From contig JAPLAO010000138.1 in NCBI GenBank assembly GCA_026393245.1, positions 1-36,023 on the forward strand: a stretch of DNA of 36,023 bases, written 5' to 3'. Shown piece after piece: positions 1 through 7,435 of the stretch. The translations under genes were made by a program, and so were the position numbers. Position 1 is the stretch's first letter; each line of letters begins with the position of its first letter. The stretch comes from Mycobacterium sp. Its GTDB lineage: Bacteria > Actinomycetota > Actinomycetes > Mycobacteriales > Mycobacteriaceae. Below the pieces are notes generated by a model, which was not told where the DNA came from, ran no database searches, and saw only the letters and a program-made list of their open reading frames with translations.

Positions 1-540
1 ACCTGGGAGATTTTGGATCCCGGCAACTACTCCCCCGGTACCGGTATGAGCCGGGTCTCGGTGATGGCCGCCGCCAAGGAACACGGCGACGACGAGTTAG
101 CCGCCGCGTTGGAGATGTCACTGGACAAGCGCTACAGGGTGGTGCGGAAGTACGGGGCGCGGGCCTACACCGGCATCTCCAGCTGGGGCAACGCCGGCCA
201 CGTCATGGCGAGGTTCACCACGAAGAATTCGATGGCCGATCTGATGGCCGGCAAGGTCCCCAAGCCGTGGAAGACCGGTCCCATCCTGGCCCAGGCTGGC
301 TATCCCGACGTCCTGGTGGCTCGCGCGGTCACCGACGGCCGCGGCCTCAACCTGGTGCTGCGGCCCGGAAACGGCGGTAGGCGAACGGTTCTCGGGATCC
401 AGCGGCTGGCACCGCGGCGTGACTACGTGGTGACCGGTGGGGTGGACGACACCCTCACCGCCGACGACGATGGCTGCGCGGTGCTGAGCGTCGATCTCGA
501 TGACCGCCTCGAGGTTATGCTGCGCCCCGCCACCCCATAG
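1..540 (+). CDS. C-terminal part of a linalool dehydratase/isomerase-like protein (5' end outside window)
   Basis: The reading frame is open from the first base (it begins TWEILDPGNY) and stops at TAG 538-540, so this is the last ~179 residues of a longer protein cut by the window edge. An in-frame TTG at 13 is unlikely to be a real start. The segment with GTGMSRVSVMAAAKEHGDDE followed by a helical region resembles the alpha/alpha-barrel repeats of linalool dehydratase/isomerase-domain proteins common in mycobacteria. The final ~80 residues look like a beta-rich accessory domain. I recall the family pattern only in outline, so the functional call is weak; the coding call is stronger because the frame is long and shows mycobacterial third-position GC. 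Its last 118 bases overlap the end of the opposing membrane-protein gene. Confidence 0.55.
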   Translation, partial: TWEILDPGNYSPGTGMSRVSVMAAAKEHGDDELAAALEMSLDKRYRVVRKYGARAYTGISSWGNAGHVMARFTTKNSMADLMAGKVPKPWKTGPILAQAGYPDVLVARAVTDGRGLNLVLRPGNGGRRTVLGIQRLAPRRDYVVTGGVDDTLTADDDGCAVLSVDLDDRLEVMLRPATP

Positions 541-1088
541 ATCAGCACAAGCCCGCCGAGCATCGCCACGACGGGTCCGGCACTGTGGAACACCACGTCT
601 CCCACAGTGTTTTCGTGATCGATCTCGAACAGCCGGAAGACGTGCATATCGATCACACCCGACTCGAAGATCACCGCCCCGACCATCACCAGTAGCGTGC
701 CTGCGCCTCTGTGGGCCCGCACAATCGTCGCCGAGCGACTGAGTCTGAACGCAACGACGGCCAACACCAGGTAGCAACCGCCGCGCAGTAACCATCTCGC
801 TGGTGAGCCGGTATTCGCCATGATGCCGCTCCACACCAGCGCCGGCGCGGCAATCAGACAGATGACGATTCCGATCGAGCAGTACCGGAACACAGCAGCG
901 GTCTCTGGCCGGCGATCTACCCCGGCGTCGGCGAGCACGGATACGCACGCGGCGATCGACTGCCCCGGTGCCGGACGCTGGGCGACGGGTGCGAACAGCA
1001 TCGACGTGTCGTCGGCGCCACTGCCGAATACCCGGCGTATCCGGCCGACCACCGCGAAGATCAAGAGCCCCACAATGCAACAGGTCAT
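423..1088 (-). CDS. DUF2243-like integral membrane protein
   Basis: This 221-residue frame starts at ATG 1088, the first start after an in-frame TGA. It has about five hydrophobic segments, roughly residues 2-18, 70-90, 99-116, 130-147 and 168-187. The stretch around residues 142-170 (GVIDMHVFRLFEIDH, then GDVVFHSAG) resembles the His-containing loop and following helix of DUF2243 membrane proteins, whose function is unknown. The gene starts 84 bases after the flavoprotein stop and may be the last gene of the same transcript. The last ~35 residues are Ser/Arg-rich, lie antisense to the opposing gene and look like read-through past a lost stop. A competing frame on the same strand (118-1143) lacks membrane character and looks like a shadow. 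Confidence 0.55.
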   Translation of the reverse strand: MTCCIVGLLIFAVVGRIRRVFGSGADDTSMLFAPVAQRPAPGQSIAACVSVLADAGVDRRPETAAVFRYCSIGIVICLIAAPALVWSGIMANTGSPARWLLRGGCYLVLAVVAFRLSRSATIVRAHRGAGTLLVMVGAVIFESGVIDMHVFRLFEIDHENTVGDVVFHSAGPVVAMLGGLVLIYGVAGRSITSRRSSRSTLSTAQPSSSAVRVSSTPPVTT

Positions 1089-1172
1089 CGCGGGTAATCA
1101 TGGCCGACCGGCGGTCGCAGTGCATACCAATTCTGTGAAACATTCCACTGAGTGGGGAGCGCCTCGAACGGT

Positions 1173-2348
1173 TCAGACCATCCAGTTGGCGACGTAGGAA
1201 GGATCGGTCAGCGCCGCCCGGGCGAGCCGGAAGGCGGACAGGTCATAGCTGCTGGAGCCGTCAATCGCCATATCGGCGAGCAGTCGTCCGAACAGCGCCG
1301 CGAACTTGAACCCGTGCCCGGCGCCCAGCCCGACGGTGACGCTCGGATGTTCGGGCAGTCGATCAATGACAAAGTCGCGGTCGGGCGTCAACGTGTACAA
1401 GCAGCGCTTCGACCGGATCGGATCACCTGAACCGGGGAACACACCGCGCATGAATGTCGAAAGCCGTTCCAGCATCGCCTCATCCAGGGCGCCGCTACGA
1501 TCGTCCGCCGTCACGGTGGGGCCGCCGCAATCCTGCGCGGCTTTGATGGTCGCCTCACCGTAGGTGGGGAATCCGTAGTAGGACGGCTCGTCCATCCAGA
1601 TCCACACCGGGAACACTTCGGGACTGAACTTCGAGGGTTGCGGCGGCGCGAAGTAGGTGAGTTGCTCCTCGGTCACGGTCAGCGGCAGGTCCACACCGAG
1701 CGGTGCCAGCAGACCGGCCGTCCATGCGTCGGCGGTGACGACGACCCGCCCGACGCTGACCACGCCGTCGGCGGTGACCAGTTCGACACTGTCTGCACCG
1801 GGCACGATCGCCTCGACGCGGGTGTTGTCCTGGATCGTCGCGCCGAGTTCACGTGCGCGGCGCGTCATCGCGGCGGTGCCTGCGGCGGCTGGCACGATGC
1901 CGGTGCGCGCCTGATGGATGGCGGTCGTTCCGTCCGGTAGCGAGAACGCCGGCCAGCGATCGCGCACCGTGTCGGGATCCAGAACGTCGTAGGCGATGCG
2001 GTGGGCGTCCATCGACGAGAGGTAGTCCGCCATGGCGATGTGCGCATCTGGCGGGTACAGGTCGAGCCCACCGGTCATCGTCACGAACTGCTCGCCGGTC
2101 TCATTCTCCAGGCGGGCCCACTCGTCGTAGGCGCCGAAGGTCAGGGCCACGTACTCCGGGGTGTGGTAGCTGTGCCGGATGATCCGAGAGGTGTCGTGCG
2201 AAGCGCCACGCTCGTGACCGAGTCCGAAGGCCTCGATCCCGAGGACTCTCAAGCCACGACTGGCGGCGTGCCAGGCGGTAGAACTTCCCAGTCCGCCGAG
2301 TCCGATGACGGCCAGGTCATAGGTCGCCCTGTCATAGGTTCTAGCCAC
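1173..2348 (-). CDS. FAD-dependent amine oxidase, monomeric sarcosine oxidase / N-methyltryptophan oxidase type
   Basis: The predicted enzyme of 391 residues is cytosolic and belongs to the DAO/sarcosine-oxidase flavoproteins, which oxidise N-methyl amines to formaldehyde, the demethylated amine and H2O2. An N-terminal Rossmann motif GLGGLG lies at residues 16-21. Cys316, in the context RCLYTLTPD, sits where monomeric sarcosine oxidase binds FAD covalently, and GLGAGHGFKF follows, as in that family; the length also matches (~390). I chose GTG 2348 because AGGGAGG lies just upstream and the start overlaps the Rieske stop by 8 bases; TTG 2372 would add 8 residues. It is the last clear catabolic gene of the transporter-Rieske operon and is inferred to remove a second methyl group. 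The exact substrate cannot be read from the sequence. Confidence 0.88.
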   Translation of the reverse strand: MARTYDRATYDLAVIGLGGLGSSTAWHAASRGLRVLGIEAFGLGHERGASHDTSRIIRHSYHTPEYVALTFGAYDEWARLENETGEQFVTMTGGLDLYPPDAHIAMADYLSSMDAHRIAYDVLDPDTVRDRWPAFSLPDGTTAIHQARTGIVPAAAGTAAMTRRARELGATIQDNTRVEAIVPGADSVELVTADGVVSVGRVVVTADAWTAGLLAPLGVDLPLTVTEEQLTYFAPPQPSKFSPEVFPVWIWMDEPSYYGFPTYGEATIKAAQDCGGPTVTADDRSGALDEAMLERLSTFMRGVFPGSGDPIRSKRCLYTLTPDRDFVIDRLPEHPSVTVGLGAGHGFKFAALFGRLLADMAIDGSSSYDLSAFRLARAALTDPSYVANWMV

Positions 2349-3489
2349 CGGTGTTACCTCCCTGCCGCTCAAGCCGGGGCAGCAGCCAGCGCCGGATATC
2401 GAGGGCTGCGTCTTCCATCGGCGCGAACCAGCCCTGAGAGTAGTACCGCGAGGTCATTCCGCGTTGCACCGATTCGCAGATCGCCCAGTCTTGATGGTTG
2501 ACCAGATCCCAAAGATCGGTGGCGTCACTCGGGTCGAATCCCGGCTTCGTAATTTCGTCAGCGGCGAAGAGCAGCTCGCAGGTGACCTCGGTGCGATCAA
2601 CCGCGGTGGGTCGCAGGATAAAGGCGGCGACATGTTCGGCGGCAAGTGACAGCAGTAGGTTTGGATAGACCAATTCGCCTTTGTGTCTTACCCGTTCGGC
2701 GTCATCGAGATCCGGGAACGGAGCACGGTCACTGGTACCCGACAGTGTGAACGTCCAGGCGCCGTCGCGATGCGGGACGCCGTCCTCCCACTCGAGCCCG
2801 GCGCCACCACCGGCGAACGCGGGCACCAGTCGGGACAGTTCCGGGTGCACCGGGCCGCAGTGGTAGCACTCGTTGTAGTTCTCGGCCAGCACCTTCCAGT
2901 TCGCCGCGACCGAATACTCCAAGCGTTTGCCCACCACCAGTGTGTCCAGCGGGTAGCGCCGGACCCGATCCGGCACCGGCGACAATGCGTCGACGACGGC
3001 CGGTGCCTCGAGATCCTCAGTCAGCCAGAGGAATCCACCCCAGGCCCCGGCGCGCAGAGCGTTCAGCCGGAAAGCTGAATTGTCGAAATCAACATCGTCG
3101 GTATGCGGCGCATGCAGCAGGCGGCCGTCGAGTCCGTAGGTCCACGAGTGATACGGGCAGCGCAGCGATTTGGCATCACAGGCGGCGGGAGATTCAGCCG
3201 ACTCGACCGGCACCAGCTGGGAACCTCGGTGCCGGCACACATTGGCGAACGCGTGCAGCGATCCGACTTCGTCAGCGGTGATGATGACCGACTCGTTGGA
3301 AAACTCGACGACCGCGCGGCGCTGCGGGAGCACCCGACCGGATTTCGCAAGGCCGAGTTCGTCGAGCCGGCCGATGCAGGTCCATTCGCGGCGCAGCATC
3401 TCGGACTCGCGCTTGAAGGATGCCCCGTCGACGTAGTGGTGCCGATCCAGGGCAGGTTGCAGTGCCCGCCCCGATATGCCCGACACCAC
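2341..3489 (-). CDS. Rieske non-haem iron oxygenase alpha subunit, quaternary-amine demethylase type (GbcA/CntA/stachydrine demethylase-like)
   Basis: The protein has 382 residues. Its Rieske [2Fe-2S] ligands are Cys85-x-His87 (VCRHRGS) and Cys111-xx-His114 (CPYHSW). The catalytic iron ligands are predicted as His210, His215 and Asp334 (motifs NYNECYHCGPVH and NHQDWAICESVQRG). Glu207 sits where most ring-hydroxylating dioxygenases have the bridging Asp; Glu here is typical of the branch acting on carnitine, glycine betaine and stachydrine. I therefore infer oxidative N-demethylation or C-N cleavage of a quaternary amine rather than aromatic ring attack. GTG 3489 and GTG 3486 both follow AGGAGG; the second has better spacing. 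It lies 45 bases after the second ABC ATPase and overlaps the flavoprotein gene. No reductase partner is encoded nearby. Confidence 0.9.
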   Translation of the reverse strand: MVSGISGRALQPALDRHHYVDGASFKRESEMLRREWTCIGRLDELGLAKSGRVLPQRRAVVEFSNESVIITADEVGSLHAFANVCRHRGSQLVPVESAESPAACDAKSLRCPYHSWTYGLDGRLLHAPHTDDVDFDNSAFRLNALRAGAWGGFLWLTEDLEAPAVVDALSPVPDRVRRYPLDTLVVGKRLEYSVAANWKVLAENYNECYHCGPVHPELSRLVPAFAGGGAGLEWEDGVPHRDGAWTFTLSGTSDRAPFPDLDDAERVRHKGELVYPNLLLSLAAEHVAAFILRPTAVDRTEVTCELLFAADEITKPGFDPSDATDLWDLVNHQDWAICESVQRGMTSRYYSQGWFAPMEDAALDIRRWLLPRLERQGGNTGG

Positions 3490-3534
3490 ACCACCTCCTG
3501 TGTTTCAGCGCACTCAGTATCCCGCAGCCCGACG

Positions 3535-4545
3535 CTATCGGTGTGCATTGGCCTCGACAAGATGGCAGGCAGCGGTATGGCCGGCTCGGGGCACATCGGC
3601 GGCGATCATGGGCAACTCGACGGTCCGGCATCGCTGATCGACGTCGGCGGCGGCGGCCGTCCCGTCGACGAGTGCGGGGCACCGGGTGTGGAATCGGCAA
3701 CCGGCGGGGATCCGGGTGGGGTCGGGCGTCTCACCGGTCAGCACGATCGGCTCGAGGCGCGCCACCTCCGGCACCACCGAGAGCAGCGCCTGGGTGTAGG
3801 GATGTTGCGGCGCGGCCAGGATCTCCTCGGTGGGACCGATCTCGATGATGCGGCCGAGGTACATCACCGCCACCCGGTCGGCGATATTCCACGCCAGCCC
3901 GAGGTCATGGGTGACAACAAGCAATGTCAACCCGAGTTCATCGCGCAGCCGCAACAGCAGCGCCAGGATCTCCCCTCGCACCGACGCATCGAGGCTGGAC
4001 ACCGGCTCGTCGGCGACGATGATCTCCGGGTCGAGCACCAACGCACCGGCGATCACCACCCGCTGACGCTGTCCACCGGAAAGCTCATGCGGGTACCTGA
4101 GGTAGAACCGCTCGGGAGGGCGCAGCCCGGCCCGCGAGAGCGCACCGGCCACCTTGGCCTCCTCACCCTCGTGCAGGCCATGCACCCGCAGACCCTCGGC
4201 CACGGCCTCATACACGGTGTGTCTCGGGTTCAGCGCTCCGGATGGATCCTGCAGGATCAACTGCGCTCGCCGGCGGTAGGCCTTCAGGTCGCGGGTCCGG
4301 TAGGAGAGCTTCTCGCCACCGACATACACCGCGCCCGCCGCGGGCCTCTGCAGCCCGAGGATTGTTCGCGCCAGTGTGGTTTTGCCACAACCGCTTTCGC
4401 CGACCAGTGCGAGAATCTCCCCTCGGTGGACCGCCAGGTTGACGCCGTCGACGGCACGTGCGATGTCACCGCTGCGGGTACGGAACTCGACTTCCAGTGC
4501 ACGCGTCTCAAGCGCCGGCGTATCGGCGTCGTAGGTGGCCGTCAC
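3535..4545 (-). CDS. Oligopeptide/dipeptide-type ABC transporter ATP-binding protein (DppF/OppF-like)
   Basis: This 336-residue ATPase energises the import complex formed with the adjacent permeases. Visible motifs are Walker [10 protein letters not shown] (residues 49-57), Q-loop LILQDPSGALNPR, signature LSGGQRQR, Walker B IIVADEP and the H-loop in VVTHD. The C-terminal oligopeptide/dipeptide extension carries the spaced cysteines of this subfamily (CRFHTRCP, then two more Cys), which in some members hold an iron-sulfur cluster. The start overlaps the stop of the preceding ATPase gene by ATGA (4 bases), indicating translational coupling. Substrate cannot be derived from the ATPase itself; the operon context suggests a methylated amine or peptide. 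It ends 45 bases before the Rieske gene. Confidence 0.93.
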   Translation of the reverse strand: MTATYDADTPALETRALEVEFRTRSGDIARAVDGVNLAVHRGEILALVGESGCGKTTLARTILGLQRPAAGAVYVGGEKLSYRTRDLKAYRRRAQLILQDPSGALNPRHTVYEAVAEGLRVHGLHEGEEAKVAGALSRAGLRPPERFYLRYPHELSGGQRQRVVIAGALVLDPEIIVADEPVSSLDASVRGEILALLLRLRDELGLTLLVVTHDLGLAWNIADRVAVMYLGRIIEIGPTEEILAAPQHPYTQALLSVVPEVARLEPIVLTGETPDPTRIPAGCRFHTRCPALVDGTAAAADVDQRCRTVELPMIAADVPRAGHTAACHLVEANAHR

Positions 4546-5507
4546 ACCAACACCTCACCGGCACGGTGGCAGGCGGCTTCGCGGTCACCGTGTCTGGTCA
4601 GTAGCGGCTCGACCGTCGAGCATGCGTCGATGGCTATCGGGCAGCGCGGGTGCAACGGACATCCCGGCGGAAGGTCACCGGGAAACGGCGGGTCACCGGG
4701 CAAACCGGCGGGGGCATACCGGAACGCTTGGTCGCCGATCCGGGGAAATGCGCCGGCCAGTGCCTTCGCGTACGGATGCAGTGGCGTGGCGAACACATCG
4801 CTCGCGGCGCCTTCCTCGACGATCCGGCCCGCGTACATCACCGCGACCCGATCGCAGGCACCGGCCAGAACGGACAGATCATGACTGATCAACACCACGC
4901 CCAGGCCGAACTGCTTGACCAACGACGACAGCAGGTCCAGAACCTGCGCCTGGACCATAACGTCGAGCGCGGTCGTGGGTTCGTCGGCGATCAGCAGGCT
5001 GGGCCGGCAGGCTAGGGCCATCGCGATCATGACCCGTTGTTTCTGCCCGCCGGAAAGCTGGTGCGGGTAATCGCCGGCCCGACTGGCCGGCAGGCCTACC
5101 TGCTCCAGCAATTCACCCACGCGCACTCGTGCGGCATGGCCACCAACGTCCTCGTGCAGCAGGATCGGCTCGGCCAGTTGCGTCTCGATCCGCTGCACCG
5201 GGTTAAGCGCATGCATCGCACCCTGGAAGACCACCGCGGCCTTCGCCCAACGGGCGGCGCGCAACTGACCGAACGACATGGCCATCACATCTTCCCCGTC
5301 GAGCCGGATGTGACCGCTCACCTGTGCGTTCTTAGGCAGCAGCCGCAGCACCGAATCCGCCAAAGTCGTTTTACCGCAGCCGGATTCACCGGCGATGCCG
5401 AGGGTCTGCCCCAGTGGAAGGCTTAGCGACACATTACGCACTGCGGGCACCAGACCCTGCCGGGACTGGTAGGTGATGCTGACATCATCGAACTCCAGGA
5501 GCGTCAT
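4542..5507 (-). CDS. Oligopeptide/dipeptide-type ABC transporter ATP-binding protein (DppD/OppD-like)
   Basis: The 321-residue protein is the partner ATPase of the downstream DppF-like protein; the pair forms the nucleotide-binding heterodimer. It shows Walker [10 protein letters not shown] (40-48), Q-loop [12 protein letters not shown], signature LSGGQKQR, Walker B LLIADEP and LISHD. The C-terminal region has the cysteine pattern CPLHPRCP followed by two further Cys, typical of the DppD/OppD extension. The gene overlaps both neighbours by 4 bases (ATGA on each side), so the transporter genes form one tightly coupled unit. No degenerate catalytic residue was seen, so both ATPase sites may be active. 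Confidence 0.93.
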   Translation of the reverse strand: MTLLEFDDVSITYQSRQGLVPAVRNVSLSLPLGQTLGIAGESGCGKTTLADSVLRLLPKNAQVSGHIRLDGEDVMAMSFGQLRAARWAKAAVVFQGAMHALNPVQRIETQLAEPILLHEDVGGHAARVRVGELLEQVGLPASRAGDYPHQLSGGQKQRVMIAMALACRPSLLIADEPTTALDVMVQAQVLDLLSSLVKQFGLGVVLISHDLSVLAGACDRVAVMYAGRIVEEGAASDVFATPLHPYAKALAGAFPRIGDQAFRYAPAGLPGDPPFPGDLPPGCPLHPRCPIAIDACSTVEPLLTRHGDREAACHRAGEVLV

Positions 5508-6400
5508 TGCGTGGCCTCACGCGGATCGAGAATGTCCTCGAGTGCTCGCCCGACGAGATTGAAGGCCAGCACCACGAGTACGACGCAGACACCCGGTGCC
5601 GCCAAATACCACCACGCGCCGGCCGAGATCGCCCCGGTGGAGAACGCGTCGTCGAGGATCGTCCCCCAGGACACCGCAGTCGGATCGCCGAGTCCCAGAA
5701 AGGACAGCGTTGTTTCCGACAGGATGGAGATCGACACCGCCAGCGTGGTGTTCGCCAGCACGAGGGGCATGACATTGGGCAGCACGTGACGCGTCATCTG
5801 ATGCACGTCGCCCGCACCCAGTGCCCTCGCCCGTTCAAGGTAGGGCCGGCCCTCCACTGACAGCGTTTGGGCCCGGATCAATCGGGCGGTGGCCGGCCAC
5901 GAGGTCACCCCGATCACGATGATGATGTTGAGCAGGCTCTTGCCGAGCACAGTGGCCAGCACGATGGCAAGCGGCAGAAAAGGGATGACCAGGAACCAGT
6001 CGATGAGCCGATCCAGTATTCCGCCGATCAGACCACGGAAGTGCCCGGACGCGATGCCGACCGCGGTGCCGATGAACATCGACAAGACGGTGGCGCACAA
6101 ACCCACCAGCAGCGAGATGCGGGCACCCCATACGACCAGAGCCAGGACATTGCGGCCGGCGTCGTCAGTGCCGAGCCAGTACTGAGCTGTCGGTGATTCG
6201 TAGACCCCGCCGGTCGCCTTGGTGACGTCGAGTTGGGACGCGTCGAACAGCAGCGGCGCGGCGAGTGCGAGCACGGCGAATGTGACGAAGATCGCCAGAC
6301 CCACCATCCCGGTGCGGGACCGCCGGAACTGCTCCCCCAATTGTTTCCCGGATCGGCGGCGGCGCGCCCACACGATCGACCGAGTCGAGACCGAGGTCAT
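5504..6400 (-). CDS. ABC transporter permease (DppC/OppC-like)
   Basis: The 298-residue inner-membrane protein has an N-terminal cytoplasmic Arg-rich stretch, a first membrane helix (about residues 33-50), a periplasmic segment with the DppC-typical YWLGTDDAGRNVL, and then five more hydrophobic helices. The cytoplasmic EAA loop that contacts the ATPase is visible as RARALGAGDVHQMTRHVLPN. The length and layout match the DppC subfamily (about 300 residues). Starts and stops overlap the flanking genes by ATGA. It forms the channel with the DppB-like permease. Confidence 0.93.
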   Translation of the reverse strand: MTSVSTRSIVWARRRRSGKQLGEQFRRSRTGMVGLAIFVTFAVLALAAPLLFDASQLDVTKATGGVYESPTAQYWLGTDDAGRNVLALVVWGARISLLVGLCATVLSMFIGTAVGIASGHFRGLIGGILDRLIDWFLVIPFLPLAIVLATVLGKSLLNIIIVIGVTSWPATARLIRAQTLSVEGRPYLERARALGAGDVHQMTRHVLPNVMPLVLANTTLAVSISILSETTLSFLGLGDPTAVSWGTILDDAFSTGAISAGAWWYLAAPGVCVVLVVLAFNLVGRALEDILDPREATQ

Positions 6401-7428
6401 GTCCGCACCCGCGGATCAAGCCGGGCATACAGCAGGTCGGCGACGAGGTTCGCGACGATCACGGCCGCCGAGAACAACAGGAACAGCGTCTGCAGCAGGG
6501 GTATGTCCGGCCCGCGCAGAGCCAGTACGGTCAGCGAACCAAGCCCGGCGACCGAGAACACATACTCGATCGTGATGGCCCCACCGACGACAAAGCCGAG
6601 GTTGAGGAAGATCAGCGTCGTCGTCGGTAGCAACGCATTGGGCACCGCATGCCGGCGCCGGACGTCGGCCTCCCGCAGCCCCTTGGCCCGCGCGGTCCGA
6701 AGATAGTCCGCGCCCATTTCATCGATCAGCGAGGCACGCATGACGAGGGAATACTCGGCGAGGTAGATGACGGTCAGGGTGAAGACCGGCAGGGCGAGAT
6801 GCCATGCGACATCGGCCATCCCGGCGAGGGTGCCGATGTCGACGCCCGGCGTGGACAGGCCGCCGACCGGAAAGATGCCGGGGATGCCGAACACGCCGAC
6901 CGAGAAGACGATGAGCAGGATCATCCCGAGCCAAAACTCCGGCATGGAATACAGCACCAGAGTGACGGTGGTGGCGATCTTGTCGAAACGCTGACCGCGC
7001 TTCCAGGCACTGCGAATACCGAGCCAGACGCCGAAGATCGTGGCGAGCACCGTCGCCGTGCCGACGAGCAGCAGGGTCGGCCAGATCCGCGGGCCGATGA
7101 CATCCCACACCGGGGCACTGAACCGCTGCGAGGGCAATTCGGGCACGAAGGGGTTCTTGATGTAGGCGAAGAACTGCTCGCTGATCGGGGCGTTGAACCT
7201 GGCCTGCAACTGCCTCTTGATCTCGGGATCCACATCACGCCCGCGGGTGTAGAGCGAGATGGGATCGCCGGGCAGCAGTCGGAACAAAAAGAAATTGAAG
7301 AGGATGACAAAAATGAATGTTCCGGCCGCAGACAGCAGCCGAGACAACCCGTACCGCGCGCCCGGTCCCACGACTCCCCTGCGGCCGGGCGAGGAACGCG
7401 CGGTGTCCGGTCCGCTGATCAGCGACAT
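6397..7428 (-). CDS. ABC transporter permease (DppB/OppB-like)
   Basis: This 343-residue permease has a first membrane helix with the sequence FIFVILFNFFLFRLLPGDP, the conserved DppB N-terminal signature. A periplasmic segment and five further helices follow. The EAA loop reads DYLRTARAKGLREADVRRRH and is followed by the usual NALLP. The N-terminal ~25 residues before the first helix are longer than in many homologues. The gene begins 7 bases after the binding-protein stop and its end overlaps the DppC-like gene by ATGA. Together with the other four transporter genes it makes a complete importer. Confidence 0.93.
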   Translation of the reverse strand: MSLISGPDTARSSPGRRGVVGPGARYGLSRLLSAAGTFIFVILFNFFLFRLLPGDPISLYTRGRDVDPEIKRQLQARFNAPISEQFFAYIKNPFVPELPSQRFSAPVWDVIGPRIWPTLLLVGTATVLATIFGVWLGIRSAWKRGQRFDKIATTVTLVLYSMPEFWLGMILLIVFSVGVFGIPGIFPVGGLSTPGVDIGTLAGMADVAWHLALPVFTLTVIYLAEYSLVMRASLIDEMGADYLRTARAKGLREADVRRRHAVPNALLPTTTLIFLNLGFVVGGAITIEYVFSVAGLGSLTVLALRGPDIPLLQTLFLLFSAAVIVANLVADLLYARLDPRVRT

Positions 7429-7435
7429 ACCGGTA

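Noticed and set aside
118..1143. 341-codon minus-strand frame overlapping the DUF2243-like gene
   Set aside because: Arg-rich composition without membrane helices or motifs; the 423-1088 frame has the coding character on that strand.
3103..4884. 593-codon plus-strand open frame opposite the Rieske and ABC ATPase genes
   Set aside because: High-GC antisense shadow: the minus-strand genes show clear family motifs, while this frame gives a low-complexity Arg/Gly/His-rich product without domains or a start signal.
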